DNA of 64,000 bases from Bacteroidia bacterium (GTDB lineage Bacteria; Bacteroidota; Bacteroidia; B-17B0; Aurantibacillaceae). Positions 52,001 to 59,595 of the stretch are shown here, piece by piece. A model generated the notes under the pieces. The model saw only the letters and a program-made list of their open reading frames with translations. It searched no databases and was not told where the DNA came from. The stretch spans positions 266,647 to 330,646 of the forward strand of contig JAEUTO010000004.1 in NCBI GenBank assembly GCA_016787785.1. Direction: 5' to 3'. Each line of letters starts with the position of its first letter. Position 1 is the stretch's first letter. The position numbers and the translations under genes are program-made.

Positions 52001-53521
52001 TTTTACGATCCTAAAAAAGTATTCGGAAATATTTTAGGTGGAACATGGGCGCCATATCCATTAGCTGCATCTTATTATTCAGTTACTTCTAGCAGCGCAC
52101 CAAATGTACCGGCACGTGTTTTTGGCGGCCCTGGTTTAAATGGTAAGATTTGGAAACTGGATGCTATTAATTATCCTGCTATTTATGGAACACCTGGTGA
52201 TGGCTCTCCTAGCTTAGACGGAAATACTGATTTAAGAAAATTGGGAAGCGCACTTATAGTGTTTACTAAAGATAAGAGCAAATGGACAAGATGTCCGGTT
52301 ATTGAAATGCAGGAAAAATATACACTTAGCGAAGGCGGTGGTGTATTCTTTGGTCCAAGAAGACATCCTTCGGTAAATAAAGACGGTGTTTATGCAACAG
52401 GCACGGCTTCAAGTTCTGTAGTTGACGATCCGGCATATATCTCTGCAACTGGTATGGGCTGGTTCCCTGGTTATGCAATCAATATTGAAACCGGTGAACG
52501 TTTAAATATGATGTTTGGAGAAGATAGTTATCAAAAAGAAAATAATGGAAATGATATGAAGTGGAATCCAACTTCTAATTATAATTCACCATATCCATTT
52601 GCTTTTGGTGGTAAACATTTTGTTTACGTATTTGGCGGAAACTCTGTTCAATCTTCTTACCCAACACCAGGCGTTCCGTTTGGTTGGGAGTCTACATTAG
52701 GCGGTGAGCCTTACGGACAACTTAAATATGATGCTGGTGCAAGATCAATTAATGTGTTGCAAAAATATTTTGGCGCATCATTTAATCAAGATAATAGCGG
52801 TGCAGGTTTAGGACCATTAAATGGTTTAGAGCGTGATATCATGTGGGTATCAATGCCAATGCCAGGTCCAGGTTATGATTTCAAAGACCCTGCAAATATG
52901 CCAGCTGATGTTAGAGTGCAAATAAATGTTGCAAAACCGTATCGTTATGGTTTTTCTGGAGTAGCTACATTTGCTACACCTCAATCAGCGATATCTATCA
53001 ATAAATTCCAGACTGTAAGTACGCCTAGTGCTTTAACTACTCATACTGCCTCGAATCCAGTAAATAACAATTTCCCGATGTATCAATTTAATACAAGTGA
53101 CATTGCTACTCTTTACGGACAAGGTGATTTAGCTAAGAGTGCTTTGGATCTGATCAAAGTTGTTCCAAATCCTTACTATGGTTCTTCTGCTTACGAAGTA
53201 AACAGGATCGATAACCGTGTAAGAATTACAAACTTACCAAGCAAGTGTACCATAAAAATATTTACAATGAATGGTACTTTGGTGAGAACAATTACACGTG
53301 ATGTTACAGGGCAAGAAGATATTTACCTAGGAACGTCAGGAACCGGTAATGATATTAAACAAGCTAAACGTATACCTTATGCCGATTGGGATCTTAAGAA
53401 TCAAAGCGGTATTTCGGTTGCAAGCGGTTTATATATATTCTATGTAGATGCACCTGGAATTGGAGAAAAAATAATTAAATGGTTTGGGGCAATGCGTCCT
53501 TTAGATGTTCAGAGTTACTAA
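49088..53521 (+). CDS. Giant secreted protein with T9SS-type C-terminal domain
   Basis: A 1477-residue exported protein (signal KKIIILLSVLCSISIYG). The N-terminal region (ELWVNNVRTIIYSGGDMWWD, NRNAGASSCFGGSIWLGGLD) and repeated Pro/Asn/Gly-rich segments are beta-rich, with acidic calcium-like stretches (NDGIDNDNDNG). The C-terminal 110 residues resemble T9SS/FlgD-type sorting domains: IKVVPNPYYGSSAYEVN, RVRITNLPSKCTIKIFTMNG, WDLKNQSGISVASGLYIFYV, EKIIKWFG. I do not recognise a functional family. It lies between the TonB-dependent receptor and a PorV-like gene, which suggests a dedicated surface system. Confidence 0.75.
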   Translation: MKKIIILLSVLCSISIYGREKAASQRQTSVTNLGQKVMAECTAPKAAAELWVNNVRTIIYSGGDMWWDLQGNGNAYYIVPATSNRNAGASSCFGGSIWLGGLDAGGQLKVAAMTYRQNGIDFWPGPLDTVNASADPAECAKYDQIYKITRVEVDNFVAGGSVSPGILAWPGNGDVSKNQGKRLAPFVDVTPDGFYDPTSGDYPAYDVQNLALKDNLGFCKAKLYGDQTLFWVFNDKGGAHTETQGVPIGVEVRAQAFAFKTNDEVNNMTFYSYEIHNRSSFQLNQTYFTVWNDPDLGYYLDDYVGCDVARGLGYIYNADPFDETASGTNGYGDFPPALGCDFFKGPLADANDGIDNDNDNGTGLPNSGIDEPGETIQMSRFTYYNNNIGAFPPQTTNPDIAIHYYNFMTGFWKDGSPFTFGGNAYGGTAPATYVYDGNPVTGTGWTEKSAGNLPGDRRFLQSAGPFRLLPGAVNDITFGMPWAQSPVKGGNLTSIDLLKTADDKAQALFDNCFKLLDGPEAPDLTIQETNNELIIYLTNKKGTNNYKTFNNDYAETDISILSDPTSTITALSNPDKVYRFEGYIVYQVVNDKVTSTDLSDRTKAIPVFQCDLENNVSRIVNFELDNNVGFLVPKIKVEGLNKGVVSTFKVTDDAFSTSSNRKLINNKTYYFFAVAYAYNNYLTYAPDVAVSVNPAANILGQKRPYLEGRKFKRAAGIPHIPDVEKDGTVAQAAYGFGPKITRIEGQGNGGNILTMTQASEDEIVANGFKADVTYENAQGPINIKVVDPLNVKNSDFTFRFINNLVTSTTPQASLNAMPTPTASGTASLGIAALNVDNTSWELKDIQSGKLYYPTSIVPTNTTDIRYETIKVGNEFYFPDLGFSITIKQVADPGEFVGQFTDFKTLDSDYPGPAAGSFIGASISYVNGPAWLNSVPDVDGNTPFNWILSGNNKTAGSEDAYYKKDNAGVVAAFYDPKKVFGNILGGTWAPYPLAASYYSVTSSSAPNVPARVFGGPGLNGKIWKLDAINYPAIYGTPGDGSPSLDGNTDLRKLGSALIVFTKDKSKWTRCPVIEMQEKYTLSEGGGVFFGPRRHPSVNKDGVYATGTASSSVVDDPAYISATGMGWFPGYAINIETGERLNMMFGEDSYQKENNGNDMKWNPTSNYNSPYPFAFGGKHFVYVFGGNSVQSSYPTPGVPFGWESTLGGEPYGQLKYDAGARSINVLQKYFGASFNQDNSGAGLGPLNGLERDIMWVSMPMPGPGYDFKDPANMPADVRVQINVAKPYRYGFSGVATFATPQSAISINKFQTVSTPSALTTHTASNPVNNNFPMYQFNTSDIATLYGQGDLAKSALDLIKVVPNPYYGSSAYEVNRIDNRVRITNLPSKCTIKIFTMNGTLVRTITRDVTGQEDIYLGTSGTGNDIKQAKRIPYADWDLKNQSGISVASGLYIFYVDAPGIGEKIIKWFGAMRPLDVQSY

Positions 53522-53539
53522 CCTTTGCTAATAAAGCTT

Positions 53540-54607
53540 ATGATGAAAAATTTAAAATATATTAGTTTATCCGCTTTAATGGTTGCTGCAACCGTTGGTA
53601 ATGCCGGTAACCCCGAAAGAAGGGGTCAGGCTGGAGCCGGACAATTATTGATAAATCCATACGCAAGAAATGCAGGTATGGTTGGATCTAACTCTGCTAA
53701 GGTAAGAGGTTTGGAAGCACAGTTCCTGAACATTGCAGGTACTGCTTTTACACGTAAGACCGAAGTTATCTTTAACCGTTCAAACTGGTTACAAGGTACT
53801 GATATTTATATCAATAGTTTTGGTGTAACTCAGGGTGTTGGTGAGACAGGAACTATTGGCTTAGGTGTTGTTGCTATTAATGCTGGTAAGATCGAGATCA
53901 CTACCGAAGAGCAACCCGAAGGCGGTTTAGGTACTTACACACCAAGTTTTTATAATATCAGTTTATCCTACGCAAAAATGTTCTCTGATAATATCTTTGG
54001 TGGTATCAACTTTAAGATCATCAACGAACAGATCCCTAACGTTTCTGCTAAAGGTATAGCACTTGACGCCGGTATTCAATACCACACAGGTAAATACGAT
54101 CAGATTCATATTGGAATTGCATTGAAGAACTGGGGACCAAAAATGTCTTATAGAGGTGATGGTTTATCTCGTCAAACTACAGTTAGTTATGGTAGCAAAT
54201 ACGAGTTAACAGTTAATAACCGTTCTGGCGCTTTTGAATTACCTGCATTGGTAAACATTGGTATGGCCTACGATCTTTACCTTACAAAAGACAGCACCGG
54301 ATTATCTAAAAAACACCGTTTAAGCTTTAATGGCACTTATACATCTAACTCATTTACTAACGATAACTTTTTGTTTGGTTTAGAATATGCTTGGAAAGAT
54401 ATGTTGATGTTTAGAGCTGGTTATTATGCTGAAAAAGGAATTTTAAAAGAAGACACACGTCAAACTGTATTTACAGGACCTGCAGCGGGTGTTACTTTTG
54501 AAGTACCGGTTAACGAGAAAAAATCTACAGTTGGTTTTGATTATTCTTATCGTTTAACTAACCCGTTTGGCGGAACCCATACGTTTGGATTAAGATTGAA
54601 TCTATAG
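53540..54607 (+). CDS. PorV/PorQ-family outer-membrane barrel protein
   Basis: Start set at ATG 53540 (or 53543), beginning the signal KNLKYISLSALMVAATVGNA; a TTG at 53525 is less likely. The 355-residue mature region opens with GQAGAGQLLINPYARNAGMVGSNSA, the characteristic N-terminal motif of PorV/PorQ barrels, and continues as amphipathic beta-strands ending THTFGLRLNL. PorV shuttles T9SS cargo to the attachment complex. Its place right after a T9SS-type cargo gene suggests a dedicated shuttle or partner for that protein. Confidence 0.85.
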   Translation: MMKNLKYISLSALMVAATVGNAGNPERRGQAGAGQLLINPYARNAGMVGSNSAKVRGLEAQFLNIAGTAFTRKTEVIFNRSNWLQGTDIYINSFGVTQGVGETGTIGLGVVAINAGKIEITTEEQPEGGLGTYTPSFYNISLSYAKMFSDNIFGGINFKIINEQIPNVSAKGIALDAGIQYHTGKYDQIHIGIALKNWGPKMSYRGDGLSRQTTVSYGSKYELTVNNRSGAFELPALVNIGMAYDLYLTKDSTGLSKKHRLSFNGTYTSNSFTNDNFLFGLEYAWKDMLMFRAGYYAEKGILKEDTRQTVFTGPAAGVTFEVPVNEKKSTVGFDYSYRLTNPFGGTHTFGLRLNL

Positions 54608-54635
54608 ATTTTTTTTAATACATTTGTTATAATAA

Positions 54636-54672
54636 AAGAGTCCCGGTATTAATCGGGATTCTTTGTTTTTTT
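54636..54672 (+). terminator. Terminator of the three-gene outer-membrane module
   Basis: AGAGTCCCG pairs with CGGGATTCT (one G-T wobble) around loop GTATTAAT, followed by TTTGTTTTTTT. It separates the module from greA. Confidence 0.85.
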
Positions 54673-54686
54673 AAGAATAGGTAATT

Positions 54687-55160
54687 ATGGCACAAATAGG
54701 ATATTACACCGAAGAAGGCTTGCAGAAAATGAAAGATGAGTTGCAACAGCTAAGAACTGTTGAAAGGAAAGCTGCTACTCAAGCTATTGTTGATGCTCGT
54801 GATAAAGGCGATCTAAGCGAGAATGCAGAATACGATGCAGCACGCGAAGCCCAGGCTTTATTAGAACTTAGAATTGCAAAATTAGAAGACGTAATTGCAA
54901 ACGCCAGGATAGTTGACGAAACGCAGATAGACCTTTCGAAGGTAAGTATTTTAACTACCGTTAAAATTAAAAATACAAATAACGGAGCCGTTATGAAATA
55001 CACTTTGGTTGCAGAGAACGAAGCTGATCTTAAGATAGGAAAGATCTCTGTCGACTCACCAATTGGTAAAGCATTACTGGGTAAAAAAGTGGGAGAGAAA
55101 GTGGATGTGCAGATACCTGCCGGAAAAGTTACTTTTCAGATCTCAGAAATTACTATTTAA
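54687..55160 (+). CDS. greA: Transcription elongation factor GreA
   Basis: Rescues arrested RNA polymerase by stimulating transcript cleavage. The 157-residue protein has the N-terminal coiled coil with acidic tip ARDKGDLSENAEYDAARE (Asp and Glu at the tip), and the C-terminal domain with KISVDSPIGKALLGKKVG. First gene of a probable three-gene operon with a HIT protein and a phosphohexomutase. Confidence 0.96.
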   Translation: MAQIGYYTEEGLQKMKDELQQLRTVERKAATQAIVDARDKGDLSENAEYDAAREAQALLELRIAKLEDVIANARIVDETQIDLSKVSILTTVKIKNTNNGAVMKYTLVAENEADLKIGKISVDSPIGKALLGKKVGEKVDVQIPAGKVTFQISEITI

Positions 55161-55165
55161 ATAAA

Positions 55166-55561
55166 ATGCCAGGTATATTTTCAAAAATTATTGCAGGGCA
55201 AATACCTTGCTACAAAATTGCCGAAGATGAAAATTACTTTTCTTTTTTAGATATTGCCCCCCTAACAAAAGGTCATACTTTAGTTGTTCCAAAAAAAGAA
55301 GTGGATTATATATTTGATCTTGATGATAAAACATATTTAGGCCTAATGGACTTTAGTAAACGAGTTTCTTTAGCAATAAAAAAAACCGTTAACTGTAACA
55401 GAATATCCATGCAGGTTATAGGGCTTGAAGTGCCGCACGCTCACGTTCATTTAATTCCAATAAGAACAATGAACGATTGTAATTTTGCGAATTCAAAACT
55501 ACAGTTGAGTAAAGACGAATTTGAAGAGATAGCTAATTCTATAGCGTTAAATTTTAAATAA
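55166..55561 (+). CDS. HIT-family nucleotide hydrolase/transferase
   Basis: A 131-residue protein with the histidine triad H91xH93xH95 in EVPHAHVHLIPI and the N-terminal FSKIIAGQIPCYKIAED segment. HIT proteins hydrolyse nucleoside phosphoramidates or dinucleotides; the exact substrate is not predictable. Located 5 bases after greA. Confidence 0.94.
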   Translation: MPGIFSKIIAGQIPCYKIAEDENYFSFLDIAPLTKGHTLVVPKKEVDYIFDLDDKTYLGLMDFSKRVSLAIKKTVNCNRISMQVIGLEVPHAHVHLIPIRTMNDCNFANSKLQLSKDEFEEIANSIALNFK

Positions 55562-55568
55562 ATTATTT

Positions 55569-56975
55569 ATGACAAAGATAAAATTTGGAACAGATGGTTG
55601 GAGAGCAATTATCGCACGCGATTTTACAGAAGAGAATGTTGCGAGAGTTACCGAAGCTACTGCAAAATGGTTAGTTAAAAGCAACAAAAATCCAATTGTA
55701 GTTGTGGGTCATGATTGCCGTTTTGCAGGGCCTATGTTTGCAGAGGTAACTAGTAAAGTATTTATTGCGCATGGTGTAAAAGTTTTGCTCGCAAAAGATT
55801 TTATAAGCACACCTATGATCTCTTTAGGCTGCGTAAAGTATAAAACGCATTTAGGGATTATTATTACCGCAAGCCACAATCCACCAACCTATAACGGTTA
55901 CAAAATTAAAGCGCACTATGGCGGCCCTCTTGGTCCTGAATTAGTTCAGGAAATAGAAAATGATATTCCTGAAAAATGTTCAATTGATTATAACTCTGTT
56001 GATCTCGCTGCTGCAGAAAAAAAAGGAGATCTACAGATCGTTCCTTTGGAAGATCTTTACATTCAACATGTAGAAGCCAACTTTGACCTTAAGGCCATAA
56101 AAAACGCAAATTTAAATTTGGCCTATGACTCAATGTTTGGTGCAGGTCAGCGTGTAATGACACGTTTATTTCCCGAGATCTATCATTTGCATAATGATCA
56201 TAACCCGGGCTTTCATGGTCAGGCACCGGAACCAATTCATAAAAATCTTTTAGAGTTTAGTAATTTTATTAAACAAAAAGGAAATATTTCTTGTGGACTT
56301 GCAACTGATGGAGACGCCGATAGAATTGGATTGTATGATGGCCAAGGAAATTTTGTCGACTCCCATCATATTATTTTGTTGTTGATACATTACCTTGTAA
56401 AATACAAGAACCAAACCGGTAAAGTTGCAACAGCTTTTAGTACAACGGTTAAAATTAAAAATATGTGCGAGCATTACGGCTTGCCACTGGATGTAGTTAA
56501 AATTGGTTTTAAATATATTTGTAGTATTATGGTTGCCGAAGATGTTTTGGTTGGGGGAGAAGAGAGTGGCGGTATTGCTATAAAAGGCCACATTCCTGAG
56601 CGTGATGGCATCTGGATGGGATTGACCATTTGGGAATTCATGGCTAAGACGGGAAAATCGTTGAACGCATTAATTGAAGAAGTGTATGCTATAACTGGTA
56701 CTTTTTCTTTTGAGCGTAACGATCTTTATATTGATGAAGCCATAAAAAATAAAGTATTGCAAAATTGTAAAAATAATTCTTTCAAAGAATTCGGAAAATA
56801 TAAAGTATCACGTGTCGACGACCTTGATGGGTACAAATTTTTCTTTGACGAGAATACATGGCTTATGATTCGCGCAAGTGGCACAGAGCCAGTTTTAAGA
56901 ACTTATGCCGAAGCGGCTACACAAGAAAAAGCCATGGATATTTTAGCAGACGCAAAAAAAGTTTTACTCGCATAA
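55569..56975 (+). CDS. Phosphohexomutase (phosphoglucomutase/phosphomannomutase family)
   Basis: A 468-residue alpha-D-phosphohexomutase: phosphoserine loop TASHNPP (Ser102), metal-binding loop TDGDADRIG, sugar-binding GGEESGG and C-terminal phosphate-binding loop RASGTEPVLRTY. FGTDGWRAIIARDFTEENV starts the protein. Glucose-, mannose- or glucosamine-phosphate could be substrates; family motifs alone do not decide. Confidence 0.93.
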   Translation: MTKIKFGTDGWRAIIARDFTEENVARVTEATAKWLVKSNKNPIVVVGHDCRFAGPMFAEVTSKVFIAHGVKVLLAKDFISTPMISLGCVKYKTHLGIIITASHNPPTYNGYKIKAHYGGPLGPELVQEIENDIPEKCSIDYNSVDLAAAEKKGDLQIVPLEDLYIQHVEANFDLKAIKNANLNLAYDSMFGAGQRVMTRLFPEIYHLHNDHNPGFHGQAPEPIHKNLLEFSNFIKQKGNISCGLATDGDADRIGLYDGQGNFVDSHHIILLLIHYLVKYKNQTGKVATAFSTTVKIKNMCEHYGLPLDVVKIGFKYICSIMVAEDVLVGGEESGGIAIKGHIPERDGIWMGLTIWEFMAKTGKSLNALIEEVYAITGTFSFERNDLYIDEAIKNKVLQNCKNNSFKEFGKYKVSRVDDLDGYKFFFDENTWLMIRASGTEPVLRTYAEAATQEKAMDILADAKKVLLA

Positions 56976-56993
56976 ATAAAAAAATTAAGCAAC

Positions 56994-57027
56994 AAAAAAG
57001 CCTTTCAAATTTATGAAAGGCTTTTTT
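56994..57027. terminator. Bidirectional terminator between convergent genes
   Basis: AAAAAAGCCTTTCA (56994-57007) pairs perfectly with TGAAAGGCTTTTTT (57014-57027). It serves the mutase (+) and the 57050-58309 gene (-). Confidence 0.93.
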
Positions 57028-57049
57028 ATTTTATGCTTAAGCATTTTTA

Positions 57050-58309
57050 TTAAAGATCAAAAAGAACAATATTGTCTAACTCCCATGTAGCACCCGAACC
57101 CGATGCGCTGTATTTAAAAGCAATAGTAACATTATTTGTTTTATATGCGCTTAAAGAGATGTTTCCCGAATTTACAAAGTTAAAGCCACCCGTTGATTGG
57201 TTGAACGTTAACGGTGCCCATGTTGCTGAATTTACAGGGCCGCCTGTATAATCTGTAGATACCATTAAAGTTAATGGTGAAGGCCCATAATTAGTGGCGT
57301 TCATAAAATTAAGCACAGGGTTATTGATACTTGATAGATCCATACGCGGTGAAACTAACCAGGTTTCGCATGTTTGGTTAGATGGGAAATTTGAAATAGA
57401 TGCATACGGCGTTGACGCACCACCTGCCGAAGAAGATGACCAGTTAACTGTTCCTGTTACATTTAAATTACTCCAGCCACCGCTTAATACATTATTATCG
57501 TTAAAATTTTTAGTAAGTAAAGGACAGGTACCCGTAGAGGTTGCCGTAATATCACTAAACTGACGCAAGGTAAGTTGAATTGTACCATTATACTGCCCTA
57601 CAATAGCCACCATGTTTAATTTTCCACAAGGTGCCAAAGCAGCTGCAAAATTAGAATAGCCAGAGCTTCTTAAAATAGTTGGAATAGAACTTGGAGTTAT
57701 TAATACAAGGTTTGCCGAAGCTTTTCCAACGGCATCTGCAAAGGTTTGACCTTTTGACCCGTTGTCAAACTCAAGAGAATCTAACTCTACTAATTCTGAT
57801 TGATAATATAACTGATTTACAGCAGGGTTCATCGTGATCAATTGCGTATAGTTAACTTTTCTTGGCTTTACAATTAAACCGGTTGCAATTTTATGTACAC
57901 TTCTTTCAAGATCAATTGAATCGAGTTGTATCTGCATACCATAGCTATTTAACTTAACACCATTTAAATTAATACGGATACTATCACCAACATATAAGCC
58001 GCCAGAGTAAGTTAAATTAATTTTCATACCACCAGTTGCATCTTTAATGTAAACTGATTTATAAAGATTACCACTTATTTCATCAGCAGTAACAACTCCA
58101 ACAACATTTACATCTGTTTTAAATTTATAAACACTGCCCGGTGGCACTGCGTAATAAGCATTATATCTGTTGATAATTGAGTCAATAGTAATATACCCAC
58201 TTACTGGTGGTGGAGTTTTTGGTGCAGGGTTATCAAACTTTTTTTTACAGCCGGTAATTAAAACAGATGTAAGAAGCAGCAAGCAAAACAGTGTATTTAA
58301 TTTTTTCAT
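57050..58309 (-). CDS. DUF5689-type lipoprotein with C-terminal choice-of-anchor-like domain (copy 2)
   Basis: A 419-residue lipoprotein (lipobox ITGC, then KKKFDNPAPKTPPP). DUF5689-like segment at about 38-250 (YKFKTDVNVVGVVTADEISGNLYKSVYIKDATGG, GDSIRINLNGVKL), followed by a beta-sandwich C-terminal domain (KNFNDNNVLSGGWSNLNVTG, CETWLVSPRMDLSS, TWELDNIVLFDL), like choice-of-anchor J domains. DUF5689 resembles OB-type folds seen beside secreted nucleases. Paralogous to the next gene (58326), 16 bases apart. Function unknown. Confidence 0.8.
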   Translation of the reverse strand: MKKLNTLFCLLLLTSVLITGCKKKFDNPAPKTPPPVSGYITIDSIINRYNAYYAVPPGSVYKFKTDVNVVGVVTADEISGNLYKSVYIKDATGGMKINLTYSGGLYVGDSIRINLNGVKLNSYGMQIQLDSIDLERSVHKIATGLIVKPRKVNYTQLITMNPAVNQLYYQSELVELDSLEFDNGSKGQTFADAVGKASANLVLITPSSIPTILRSSGYSNFAAALAPCGKLNMVAIVGQYNGTIQLTLRQFSDITATSTGTCPLLTKNFNDNNVLSGGWSNLNVTGTVNWSSSSAGGASTPYASISNFPSNQTCETWLVSPRMDLSSINNPVLNFMNATNYGPSPLTLMVSTDYTGGPVNSATWAPLTFNQSTGGFNFVNSGNISLSAYKTNNVTIAFKYSASGSGATWELDNIVLFDL

Positions 58310-58325
58310 TTTCGTTTTTACTAAA

Positions 58326-59576
58326 TTAATTTTCTATTACGGAAATATCATCTACTTCCCAGGTTTTTCCGGAAGTTGAGGTCCCCGTATATTTATATGC
58401 AATGGTTACACCGGTTGTTTTATATGCGTTAAGAGATATATTGCCTGAACTTACAAAAGCAAAACCTCCGCTTGAAAGAGTAAATGTCAATGGCGCCCAG
58501 GTTGCCGTCGACGGTGAACCAGAAGTATAATTTGTGGATATCATCAATTCTAGAACCGGACCGGAATAATTACATGCGTTTTGAAAGCTCAGCACAGGAT
58601 TTGTTGCGCCGGAAAGATCCATTGGCGGAGAAATTAACCAGGTTTCGCAAGCCTGGTTGCCGGAAACAAAATTGGTTATTTGCCCGTAAGGTTTGTTAGC
58701 CCAAGACCCAAGTGTTGACGTCGTCCAGTTAATATTTCCCGACACCTTTTGCATGCTCCACCCACCACTGGTTATTGAATTATCATTAAAATTCTTTTTA
58801 AGATACAGTCCTGGTATAATACAGTTTGGCGATTTCATGCTCCATTCTGTTGTGTTTCTTATTACCAATTGTTTGGTGCTTCCATAGCCTGTTGCAATAC
58901 CAATAATGTTACCAAATTTGCCTGGTATTTTTTGTCCAGAGAAAGTGGCGTAGCTATTTGTTCTTAATGTTATGGCGTCTCCACCACAGGTAAACATTTG
59001 CCGATTAGAAGTAGTTGAATTAATAGGCACATATAACTGATTTGTATCTGCTGGAGCAAAACCAATTCCATTAATTACTACAAGGTCATTTAGCAAACTT
59101 GAATAGTAGCCTGGCGAACTTATTAAATTTACATCCATTACTTTTGGCTGAGGATAAACACCTTTGCCAAGTATTATCATCGATCTGTCGGGATCGATAG
59201 AATCCAGTTCTAACATTAAGGTTGTAGTATTATAACCAATGCTCAGTCCTTTCATGTTAACGCGAATACTATCACCAACAAAAATAGGAGGAGCTGTTTT
59301 TAATGTTAGATGTATTGCGCCAGTTGCATCTCTAATGAATGTTTCTTTGTAAAAATTACCAGCTGCGTTATCTGCAAGAACTACACCCGATAAGTATGTA
59401 TCTGTTGTAAATACTTTTTGGCAACTGTTTGTGCAGCTCGCAATTGCTTTAAGCTCAGCAATTGTTAGTGAAGGGGCCTTCGGTTTTACCGGGGGCATTT
59501 CGCCTTTTCTTTTACAGGAAACAATTCCCAAAAAAAGAGATAGCAATAAAAAGAGATTTACAATATTTTTTTTCAT
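58326..59576 (-). CDS. DUF5689-type lipoprotein with C-terminal choice-of-anchor-like domain (copy 1)
   Basis: A 416-residue paralogue: lipobox IVSC (then KRKGEMPPVKP), DUF5689-like part (VFTTDTYLSGVVLADNAAGNFYKETFIRDATGAIHL, GDSIRVNMKGLSI), and the C-terminal sandwich (KKNFNDNSITSGGWSMQKVSGN, CETWLISPPMDLSGA, TWEVDDISVIEN). Middle regions differ from copy 2 (for example MFTCGGDAITLRTN). Presumably displayed on the outer membrane; located between the second copy and a TonB-dependent receptor gene in one operon. Confidence 0.8.
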   Translation of the reverse strand: MKKNIVNLFLLLSLFLGIVSCKRKGEMPPVKPKAPSLTIAELKAIASCTNSCQKVFTTDTYLSGVVLADNAAGNFYKETFIRDATGAIHLTLKTAPPIFVGDSIRVNMKGLSIGYNTTTLMLELDSIDPDRSMIILGKGVYPQPKVMDVNLISSPGYYSSLLNDLVVINGIGFAPADTNQLYVPINSTTSNRQMFTCGGDAITLRTNSYATFSGQKIPGKFGNIIGIATGYGSTKQLVIRNTTEWSMKSPNCIIPGLYLKKNFNDNSITSGGWSMQKVSGNINWTTSTLGSWANKPYGQITNFVSGNQACETWLISPPMDLSGATNPVLSFQNACNYSGPVLELMISTNYTSGSPSTATWAPLTFTLSSGGFAFVSSGNISLNAYKTTGVTIAYKYTGTSTSGKTWEVDDISVIEN

Positions 59577-59595
59577 AATATGAATTATTTATCAA

